Assembly (NCBI RefSeq): GCF_025602895.1
Contig: NW_026516215.1
Span: 310,001 to 374,000, forward strand
Direction: 5' to 3'
DNA length: 64,000 nt
Source: Polychytrium aggregatum
Lineage: Eukaryota; Chytridiomycota; Chytridiomycetes; Polychytriales
Shown: positions 27,164 through 36,844 of the stretch, piece by piece
How positions within the stretch are numbered: position 1 is the stretch's first letter
Layout: each line of letters starts with the position of its first letter
Notes under the pieces: model-generated
What the model saw: only the letters and a program-made list of their open reading frames with translations
What the model was told of the DNA's origin: nothing
Databases searched by the model: none
Program-made: the position numbers and the translations under genes

Positions 27164-27748
27164 GGCGACGGGATCAAGCCGCGACGGCAACGAACGATGC
27201 GGACGATGGAGATGGCGTCAACGCCGAGGGCAGCAGCGTCGGATCGGCTCTCTCGGGGAGGTGCTGGTCCTGGCGCTGCCCAAGACCTGCGGGCAACAGA
27301 GCCGCAGATCGTGGCGGCCGCAAGCCAGCGATTGGCCGCGAGCCGATCTGTATCACAGCCGGGCCATCCCGCCGGCATCCATCCCGCCATGCCCGAAGGT
27401 GGAGGAGAATGCCCGGCAGGAGCCGGGAGCAGCCATGGACCAAAAGCGACTGGGCGGCAGGTCCATCGGCAATGGCAATGGCGATGGCAATGGCGATGGC
27501 AATGGCAATGGCAATGGCAATGGCAAGCATCCGATTTGGGACTCGACGACAGCTGTTTGTCTCGATTTCCGCCGACAGATGCACTCCCGCTGCTCGTCCA
27601 TTTCCTGCCCATTGCATATCCAGTACTCATGCTCACAAATGAGCAGTCGATGAGGCACTCGCGCATTCATTTGTTTGCATTCCGATTCCATCTCTTCTGT
27701 TCATTACCCTCTGGAAGCGCATCTGGACACTGAGCCGCTGTTCCGTCA
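27164..27748. other. Intergenic region with a GGCAAT/GGCGAT hexamer repeat
   Basis: This gap lies between the start of the carrier gene and the end of SPAG6, both on the minus strand. About ten hexamers of the GGCRAT type occupy 27468-27527. The Gly-Asn-rich frames through it have no support as genes. Confidence 0.7.
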
Positions 27749-30695
27749 TCAGGCCGTCAGACCCTGCGGCAGCACGGGTTGCATCGACTCGCCCGGAGGA
27801 GTGGCTGCTTCCAGTTTAGCTTGGCCCGAGACATACTCCTGCAGGGGATTATAGTCGTCGATCTGAATGAAACCAAAGGGACGACGTATTAGCTTGAATC
27901 ACCTCTGCGTTGATATCCTGCAGCGCCGGATCCTCGGCTCGCTCGCTCCGGCTTCGACGGCCCCCCCCCAACCTACCTTCTCCAACAACGTTGCCGAGTA
28001 TCCGGGCGAGTAGTATCGCACAATTTCCTCGGGATAGCATTCGTTGATGGTACGAATGTACTCGCCCATCTTGGTGCCCATAAGCGAGTTGGGCTGGTTG
28101 TTCGATGCCGTCCCCAAAACTTGTCCTTGCGGTCCACTTCCGTAGCTGGCAGCAATTTCCTGGATGCGCTGCAGCCCTCCAGACGTCACAAATGCTCGGC
28201 GTGCCGCCACGTCATGCGGTAAGATTTTGGCAAACTGGCCAACAACGTACTTGAGGATGTTGGCCGGTGTTGTCTGTTTCAGCAGCGGATCGAGTGCTTC
28301 GAGATGCAGCGTCTTTTCGAGAATGCATTTGAGTGCGCGCTTGGCTTTGGTTTTCAGATCTGCTCCGACCTCACCCTCGCCGTTTTCATCCGAGGATGTA
28401 AGAACCTTGAGGAGCTTGGGGAGAACTGCATGGTCGGCCAGAGTTTTGGCATGGTCGGGAGAATGGCGGCCGATTTGTCCCAAAGACCAAGCGCACGCCG
28501 CCTGTGGGAGCGATATGTAGTTGTTGCAAGGGTTACAATGTGTATCGGGCTCGCAAACCAGGTCTCTGACCCAACGCCGGGTACTGGCAGGACAGGACAG
28601 GGCAGGACAGGACAGGGCAGGACAGGACAGAGCAGGACAGGACAGGGCAGGGCAGAACAAGTTGGCTCCAGGGAATCATGACAGAGTCTTTGTTCAAGAT
28701 GCTCGCGGCTGGCAGAAGACGGATACGCCGTACCTTGATATGTTCCTCGGTTTCGGTGACCAGAGCGTGCGCCAGTGGCGGCACACCCTTGGCGACGATC
28801 ACGGCAAGCGCAAGCGTCTCGGAAAAGGCCGCTATATATCCTAGTGTCATGATACCCGGTAGTCTGGCATTTCCGTGGCTATCGTTGATGTAATCGACGA
28901 CGGCAGCGATGCCGCCGGAATTGACAATCAGTTGGGCAAGCTACAACAGAGTTAAGGTAAAGCCAGTGAGCGAGTGCTGGACTAACATAGCGCTATGCTC
29001 TCGAGTAGATGCTTGCTGCCGATTCGAAGTACACAGTACATCATATTCGAGGCTACATCGGACAGTCACTGCCTGGGCTCACCTCGGGGGTATGCTTGGC
29101 AATCTCGCAAATCAGCGTTGCGGCATTCTTCTTGACATATCCATCGGTGTCTTTCATACAGTTCAGGACGTTCGGGAAGATTTCTCCGTCGACAACAGTC
29201 TCGGCCAAGTCGACAGTGTGCTTAGATATCTGCGAGAGTGCGCTGCAGACCTGTCGGCGCAACTTGGCATCGGGGTTTCCGAGCAGCGGAGCGATGAACG
29301 CGATTGTGTTGGCATCCACGACGGATTGAGCGAGCTGGATATGGTGATGTAAAGTGAGCATTCGAGATGGATCCGAGGCTCACGGCTCTCGATAAGCAAG
29401 GTCACAAAATGAATGCACAACTGCACAACTGCACAACTGCACAACTGCACAACTGCACAACTGCACAACTGCACAACTGCACAACTGCACAACTGCACAA
29501 CTGCACAACTGCACAACTGCACAACTGCACAACTGCACAACTGCACAACTGCACAACTGCGCGGCCGTTACCTCGGGCGAGTGCTTGGCGATATCGCTCA
29601 GGGCCGAGGCAGCGATACGCCGCAGAGACAGCTCTGGCTCCTGCACACACAGCACCAGTAGAGGTACTGCGCTAGCGTCGACGACGGCCTGCGCAAGGTC
29701 TGGATGATGACTCAGTGTAAGGATCTGGTTCGCATTACCTTCGCACCCATTCATCCCTATCGACCTTCGGTGCATACGGGCCGCTCGACACGTGCATAGC
29801 GACTGCGATGAATCGGTGCCAGCATCGACATACCTCCGTTATGACGAGCAATATATCCCAGTGCCCACGCTGCCGACTCTTTGACGCCGGGATCGAATTC
29901 CTCGAGACAGCTCACCAGAGCGTTGAGCGCTCCAGAGTCAACCACGGACTGGGCGAGCTCGGGTGAGTGCTTGGCAACTGCGCGTAAAACGAAAGCAGCC
30001 GCTTTTTTATAGAATCGCTAGAGTTGAGCGAGCAATAATGAGCCGGTTGACAGCCGCAAAGAGAGGACCACAGTATCGCCCAACAATGACGGCAGGTAAA
30101 GAGGCAGATGTATGGATGATTAGTCGCAATGCCATGGCTGATATGTCCACCTTCTTCCCGAGACCCTGTCGGCGGCATTGCTGAGCCCGTGGATGCGCTC
30201 GACAGCTAATTTTCCTTCGTGTTCTACTCTCATGGTTTTGGCTCTGCCGCTCGTTTCTAGTATGCAAACCCGCAAGAGTCGTGTCCTTGGAGCGGCTCTC
30301 AAAGCTCCGTCCCAGGCCCATGCGCGGGCGCCGATTTGGCCGCACTCGACGACGGCAATAGCAAGAACAAGGATGCTGGTTACATTTTGCTCCGAGAGAG
30401 AGTATACGAGTTGCGGGAGGATATCCGAATCGACGACCGACTCGGCAAGCTCCTCGTTGTAATTGGCCAGGCGACCGAGAGCCAGCGCGGCGGCCTGCTG
30501 GATGGCCGGGATATTGTCGAGCAAGAGCGGACGCAGAAGCGACATGACACCAGCGCTCTGCAGCGCCTCGATGTTTGACTCTCGTGACGCCAGATCGGCG
30601 ACAGTCTGGACAAACAGCAGCCGCTCCTTCTGATATTTTTCGAATACCGACAGGACCGCCCGGGTGTTCGCAACGGGCGTTGTGGTTGAATTCAT
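27749..30695 (-). CDS. SPAG6: Sperm-associated antigen 6 / PF16, axonemal central-pair armadillo protein
   Basis: Structural armadillo-repeat protein of the C1 central-pair microtubule, needed for flagellar beating. The start MNSTTTPVANTRAVLSVFEK is followed by FVQTVADLASRESNIEAL and MSLLRPLLLDNIPAIQQAA, then NYNEELAESVVDSDILPQL. Exon 1 is 30384-30695 (phase 0); the next opens at 30017 with RFYKKAAAFVLRAVAKHSPE. Further armadillo blocks: DPGVKESAAWALGYIARHN, RRIAASALSDIAKHSPE, RRQVCSALSQISKHTVDLAE, DGYVKKNAATLICEIAKHTP, LPGIMTLGYIAAFSETLA and AACAWSLGQIGRHSPDHA. The C-terminal part has LKYVVGQFAKILPHD and INECYPEEIVRYYSPGYS. The terminal exon ends at 27749. Block order matches the family over its whole length. 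Several introns carry tandem repeats. Some internal junctions (near 29700-29830) are not resolved. Confidence 0.95.
28588..28655. repeat. GGACAG/GGGCAG tandem repeat in a SPAG6 intron
   Basis: Imperfect units of five (GGACA, GGGCA) run in tandem between SPAG6 coding blocks. Confidence 0.8.
29413..29560. repeat. 8-bp tandem satellite (about 18 copies of CTGCACAA) in a SPAG6 intron
   Basis: Perfect octamer repeats lie between two armadillo-encoding exons. Because 8 is not a multiple of 3, all three frames on a strand read the same short peptide repeat. These frames are not genes. Confidence 0.95.
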
Positions 30696-31391
30696 TTCGT
30701 TTGCTTTGCTAGCGCGCAGAATTGTCCGAGAGGATACGTGCAGTGTGTGGAGTGAAAGCAGAGCCGCAGCAAGGCAATAGGATGGTCGACTGGACCATAA
30801 AACAGACGAGCGAGATTACGATCTTTGCGCAAAAGCACGCATCACTTGCTCATCCGGGGATGCGCTGCAGAGGGGACTTTCAAGCCCTTATCGAGGGATG
30901 CGATGCTGGCGAGAAGTCGGCCGCATTTGCACAATGTCTTTGGAAAATTGCCCGAGTGGGTACGCTCTTGTGTCGACAGAGGCAAGCTCTCTGGTGCTCG
31001 ACTGAATCACGACATTGTCCAAGGTCGTCTGTGACGTCACTGAAAGTGTCGCCGCTGCTGCATTTCTATCGCTCTGTCTGCCAGCCCCCCCCCCAATCAG
31101 CCCGCAGTAGCCCCAGCATGCTCTGTGAGATGCGGCGGACGCAGAGCACCTATTGTAGCGCCCATTCAAATCACCCGCCATGATCGGCAGAGTTCCTTTC
31201 GAAATCACCTCGCTGCCTTCTGTCCAGATCTCGGTCAACGATCGTCTTTGGCTCGCCTCACTACAACCGCTTGTGTCTCGTACTTGCGGCCAGAGACCAG
31301 TCATGCACCGCCAAAGGACCATCTTTCGACTCAGGTATATCTTGCAAACTTGGGTCCAACAGGGCCGTGTCGGCTAGAGTACCTGTTCGCC
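30696..31391. other. Divergent promoter region between SPAG6 and the F-box/WD40 gene
   Basis: The two genes are transcribed apart from this 696-bp region, which should carry both promoters. There is a run of nine C near 31087. No conserved coding sequence is visible. Confidence 0.6.
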
Positions 31392-34161
31392 ATGCAGCGA
31401 TCGTCAACCGCAGCCTTCCAGCGGCCATCGCTCAAGATCCGATCCAGCTTGGCAGTCGAAGCACTGAGGCCTGCGTCGGCTATCAACTCGACGATATCAC
31501 TGGCTTCCGCAGAGAGTCCTCGGTTCGCTGGAAATGCACCATTCTCCATCAACTCGGCTCCCAACGGCAGCAACGGCGACGACCGAGAACTGGGCTCGCC
31601 AGCGCAAATCGTCGTCCGCGTTCAAAATGAGTTCCCCAAATTCTCGGCTCCCGACCGGCAGAAATTCATCCTGGCGATTCTCAAGGAGTGCGACCCCTCC
31701 GACATGACGTTCCTCTACAAGACGCTTCCAGTCCTGCACCGCGACTTCCTGAAACTCCTGCCGGCGCCAATCTCGCACCGAATCCTGAGCTATGTCCACC
31801 CTCGAGACTTTTGCGTCGTAATCCGGGTCTCCCGTGCCTGGTTTCGGACTGTAACGGACCCCGTACTCTGGGCGCTGCTCTACGATCAAATCGGCCTGTC
31901 GAGCATGACCAACTCATACTACATTGCGAATGCCCCGCTCTTGGTGAATGCAAAGAAGCTGCATCGGCTCAGCAGCTGGACACGCGGTCGATTTACACAT
32001 CGGCGTTTCCTGGCCCATCAGGCCGGCATCCTTGGCATCTGGTTCAATGGGCAGTGGGTTGCTACAGGCTCGGTTGACAAATCATGCACGGTCCACCATG
32101 TCAGCAACGGCAAGCTGGTGAAGCGATACGTCGGACACGAAGAGAGTGTGTATTGCGTCCAGTTTGATGAAGCAAAGGTTGGTGTTGTGGCGAGGCCCGA
32201 GAGAACGGCTGTTGCATGGTGTGGATCCGGTTGGATGGTCGTATAGGGCTTCATCGCCAGGCTTGCATCGGGTCTCCGCTCTCAAGTGATGTTTTGATGA
32301 GGGCTCTAAGGTCGTTGCCCCGCGCCGAGAAAAGCGCAATGATCTGTAACGTACCGATGTCCTCGTATCCCATACCATGCTTTGCCTGGGTCCAGGTGAT
32401 TACTGGAAGGTACGATGGAGATACCGACTTGCGACCAAGTGATGCCAGCACTCTGATTCCGGTCTTGGCCGCCATCCCGAGCCGGAAGATGCTGCAGAGG
32501 GGTGCTAAACAATCGTCGCGAATGCTTCGTGTAACTGGATCAGTCTCAGCCCGCCGGCTAACATGATGATGCATTGCCGATTGCACTCTCAGCGCCGACT
32601 GCACCGTACGCATCTGGGGTGCCAAAGACGGTGGCCAGCGATTTATTCTGCGTGGACACAAGGCCACCATCAATTGCCTCAAGTTCAACTCGGATAACCT
32701 TCTTGTTACTGGCTCTTCCGACAAAACCCTCCGGATCTGGCAGATGCCTAATAACGCCATCATCCTATCTACCAAGATCAAACGAACAGAGACTACCGAT
32801 GAGCAGCGGCTGATGCTCATCCAAGGCGGCGAACGAGCTGCTCCTGCACAGCAGCGAGTGGGCAGTCCCAGAGAAAAGCCAGGATCTGCTGGGCTTGGGC
32901 GTTCCGCCTCGACCGTGAATCCCAATTCGAATTCCAAACTCAGGACCAAGGACAAGAGCTCGACCGAGCCTGGTACTGTACCAACTCAGATGGAGCCGAC
33001 CTGCTTGCGAACCCTCCATGGACATGTTGCTGGCGTCAAATGCCTTGACTTCACCTCGGCTGTCCTCGTCAGCGGAGATATCCATGGGTTCCTCCGACTA
33101 TGGCATATACGCAGGTATGGGGTCTCAGCAGACGCACGATCAAAGTGGCGCAGCGGTGGTTGCCTCATCGACTCTTCCGAGCCGCTCTGCGCATATTGTG
33201 CCGCATGGATTGTGATGGCTCTTCTGATACTCTGCTCTCACGTGGCTCTGCCTGCCAACTGTTCCGTCGTCGTAGCGGAAATTTGCTCAAGGTAATTAGC
33301 ATCGCTCAGCCGTCAAAGGCCATCAACGCCTTCCAGACAGCAGTTCCTCCTGCAGCGTCGGACGACCCAATTTCATCCATTCAGTTCACGGGCACACGTC
33401 TTGTGTTTGGAGCGTTCTCGGGAAACCTGTACATGTACGATGTTCTCCCGCACAAGACCATCACCAGTGCTGTCACGACTAACCAGCTCAGCGCTGCCTA
33501 TGAGCATCTGCATCACTGGGCAAACGATCCTGCAACCTTTGTTCTCAACCGGGTCTTCAACCTCCAAGAAACCATGTCCAGTCCTACACTTTCGCATGCT
33601 GCATCGTCGGCTGAAGTCCGGCCGCTCTCACCAACACCGGATCGGCGCAAGACTAAGCGCCGCAACGGCGAGCGCTATCCTGCTTCCAAATCCGGTGCCA
33701 CCTCTTCGTCGTCGTCGTTCTCCAAGCCCGGCAACCTCGAGATTTCAGTCTCCCGGGAACCTTCGCTGCCCAGTCCGTTGTCAAGTGCTCTTCCAAGTCC
33801 GCTGGCTTTTGCAGCTTCGCCGCTTGCCAAGATCAAGAGCCAAAAGCTCAATTCATGGGCTCTTTGTGTCCAGATGGACGAGTGGAGACTAATGAGCGGC
33901 GGATCCGGGGGCCGCTGTTCGGTTTGGAACTATAGAACCGGCCGCCAGATCTATGTTTTGAAGGGCAACATCATCGACAACGGAGATGGACCCATCCAAT
34001 GCGAGACAAAGGAGATCTTGCCGGAAGAGGCTCTCGATTTCGCTGGGGACGGCAATACAGAGGAGGGGAAGACCATCACTGGAGTGGCGTTTGACGACCG
34101 ATATATTGTTGCTGGCGGAATGGATGGAATGGTGCGTATATGGGAGGCGAAAGTCAACTAA
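31392..34161 (+). CDS. F-box and WD40-repeat protein
   Basis: Probable substrate receptor of an SCF ubiquitin ligase. Exons 31392-32177, 32396-32409 (14 nt), 32593-33114 and 33276-34161 sum to 2208 nt, 735 aa, in phase. An F-box is visible near residues 130-180 (LLPAPISHRILSYVHPRDFC, then VSRAWFRTVTDPVLWALL). WD repeats follow: WFNGQWVATGSVDKSCTVH, ESVYCVQFDEAK joined through the microexon VITGS to ADCTVRIWGAKDG, LLVTGSSDKTLRIWQM, VLVSGDIHGFLRLWHIRR, RLVFGAFSGNLYMYDV, RLMSGGSGGRCSVWNYRTGR and YIVAGGMDGMVRIWEAKVN. Low-complexity Ser-rich inserts split the propeller near 32830-32970 and 33580-33840. It lies divergent from SPAG6. Substrate unknown. Confidence 0.9.
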
Positions 34162-34722
34162 GGTCCATTGCCGTGTAAAAGCGAATGCGACGAAAGCAAT
34201 ATACAATGACCGCTCTTCAGTGGCTTCACAAGGATGCTGTTCCTGAAACTCTTGTTTTGTAGGGTATGGTGTATTTCCCCACTGGATATACCAGGATCTA
34301 CCAAGCACATAGCCCTCGAGGAGTGACAGCAGCTATGGCGCATGAGGGCAGCGGTGCAAGTGGTAGAAGAGGAGGCAGAGGGCACCTAGCGAGACGCCTC
34401 AGTGTGATTGGTGAACGATGCAGCCCGCCGCCGTGGTATGCATGCCCGTGCGCGCAGATCTTTGCAGTCTTGAATAATCGCTGCCGTATTGGATGGGATG
34501 ACAGATTGTCGGCTTCACTGCGTCCATTCGGACCATATGGCATAGAAGCGACAGTGATCCAGGGGGTATTGTCAGGCGATCCTCATATCAATTCAGCTGA
34601 CCGCCATCCGAGGGGACCTCGGCAGTCTCTCAGATACGAATGCATACCGAGGAGATTGTGAACCGGATCTGGCAGCACTGCACCCACAGACTACCAACGG
34701 ATAATGCTCTGAGAGTAGTCAA
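34162..34722. other. Intergenic region between convergent genes
   Basis: This 561-bp region between two 3' ends holds no recognisable feature. Confidence 0.6.
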
Positions 34723-36501
34723 TCAGGGCATGTCAAACTGGCCGTTGGCAGATTCAAGTCCGACCTCGCTTGCAAGAAAACGCTGGATTTCATTGAGGCT
34801 CCCGTCTTCACCGGGTGAGAACTGTGAGCCGAGCGGGAGACTTGGGCCGCGTTCTGGTGTACGCTGGCTAGAAGGAAAGTCGCTCTCTTCGACAGAACCA
34901 GTCGCTGTCAAGCTGAATGCAGGCCGTCCGAACAGCGACTCCTGCAATACAAGTACAGTGAGTAGCGGCTCCGGAATCACACACGCGATTCGGACAGGCA
35001 GCAAGGTGCTATCGACGCTGCATTCGAGATACAACGTGCACTACACTGCAGGCAAAAATATGACACGAAGCAACGATCCGTCGATCCTGGCTTGACAGTC
35101 ATAAGCGGGACACTTACCGACCGAGGGCTCCCCGTTGGCTCGGTTTTCAAAATCTCAAACAGTACTGCCGATATGGGCTTGTGCGCCTTTGGCGCCTGGG
35201 ACAATGTTGATCCGATGATGTCGTGCCATGCGCAGATACAGTCAGTGATTTACTTGAGTACAGTTATCAAAGGGCTCGATTTGTCTCACCTTCCCGTAGC
35301 ATGTTGGTCCTCTGAGTGACAGCTCCGGTTTTCGACCAGAGACCTTGGATTGCGGCTGTTCGTCGTCATCGTCCGAGCCAGGAAAGTCGAAAACATTTTT
35401 GGGTCCAGGAGCTGCGGCGGGGCTATTGAAAAGCGATGCCTGTGCTTGGCTTTGGAGCAGGGATGACTCGGTTGGGGTTTCAAGCTGCCGGTTGCCGATC
35501 CCTGTTCCAAGGGGAAGCACATTCCCATTTGCTTTGGAGGCAACGTTGTGGTCAAGACGGCGGGCATTGCCGTCTGGTTGGTGGGCATCAATGACCAGCG
35601 GCTCATCGAGGTCCTCAGGTTCGTCATCTACAAGCTGCAGAGATGGCTCTGGGAACGACAACAAGGAGATGTCGCAGTCCATCGAGAGCAACATGCCAGA
35701 TGTATCTTGGGGCTGAGGCAGCGTAGGATGACGGACGAGTCCAGGCCCCGGCATTCCGTATCGAGGAGCTGTTCCGGATAGCAGCTGAGGCGATGCAGTC
35801 GGTCCTTCGCTGGCATGGCTGATGCTTTGCAGAAACGGCTCTCGATGAAGCGACCCATGATGGCCTTGCGCAAGCATATCGACTTGGTCAGAGGCTCCGG
35901 CTGGACTGGCGGGTTCTTCGAAATCGTCCGCAGCTATCAAGGTAGGCACGGTACTCGGACTTGACAAACGAATTTGCTCGAGCGTGGCTGCGTCTTGTCT
36001 ATGGCCTTGGGCCGAATTGCTCGTTGTTTTGGATCGCACTTGAGTTTTAGCCGACACCTCTTCCATGCAGGCGGATTGATGTCCACCTCGGGATATCGAC
36101 GGAGAGCCATTGTGGACAGGCAAGCTCAGCAGGTGCCCTTGCGCGACGAGACCCATCGGCTCTTGCCTTGGGGATGTGATTCTCGGCCTGGTGATGCTGG
36201 GGCTGTTAGTGGCTGTCGGCTCGTTGTCGAGATCGACAGCATCCCCGGCCATCCTTGAATTGTACCGATTAAATCTGGCAGCAGCGACAGTGCCTCTGTG
36301 ATGGGCATCCACAGCGCTTGAGTGCTGCCGAGACCCACAGTCAAAGCAGAGCCATGGATCGTTTCGAATCGACCAGTGGTATGGATAGAGTGGCTCTCCC
36401 GCCAGCACAGCTTTCTTGGCTGCAGCGATCCGCGACTTGAGAAGCTGCAGCCGTTCGGGACTCCAGCCAAGCGGCAGGGTGGACGCATCGCCCAAAACCA
36501 T
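34723..36501 (-). CDS. Unknown, mostly disordered protein
   Basis: I do not recognise this protein. Exons 35290-36501, 35118-35195 and 34723-34941 join in phase to 502 aa. The start chosen (MVLGDASTLPLGWSPERLQL) lies just inside a 343-bp promoter shared with the WH2 gene; an upstream in-frame Met also exists. The first about 75 residues look folded: a helix LQLLKSRIAAAKKAVLAGE, then PYHWSIRNDPWLCFDCG with one C-x2-C pair. The middle is Ser/Pro/Gln/Asp-rich and contains an acidic patch (FPGSDDDDEQ). Toward the end there is a short hydrophobic segment, ISAVLFEILKTEPTG, and a tail ESLFGRPAFSLTATG. No membrane segment, no signal peptide. It may be lineage-specific. Confidence 0.6.
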
Positions 36502-36844
36502 TTCGCCGTCAGGCACGGCAGAGCAGCACGGCGCCGGTGATTGGGATGGGTGGGCGCTGGTCCGAGAATGCGATAGATCCGAACCAGGACGGCAAAGCCA
36601 GGACGGCAAAGCCAGGACGGCAAAGCCCGCTATTTTTGGGTCACCTTCCCTGGTGTGCATGTGGCACCGCCCCTCAAGACCCTGTTGTCTCCTCATCTCG
36701 CTGCCGCCTGCCCCACCGCCGGCCTCATATCCAGCTTCACCCCCCACGCTCGCAGTCTCGGACCGCAGCAAGTTAACAGCAAGCCCGCAGCGAGCACAGC
36801 ATCGACTCGGCACTGGCTCCTTCTCCTGCAGCCTCATCTTGGGT
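36502..36844. promoter_or_regulatory. Compact divergent promoter with a triple 14-bp direct repeat
   Basis: The unknown protein (-) and the WH2 protein (+) start at either side of this 343-bp stretch. Three perfect head-to-tail 14-bp copies (AGGACGGCAAAGCC) occupy 36586-36627. They could be binding sites or a simple minisatellite; the sequence alone does not decide. Confidence 0.5.

Noticed and set aside
29367-29675. Frames with CAVVQLCS or HNCTTAQL repeats
   Set aside because: They come from the octamer satellite in a SPAG6 intron.
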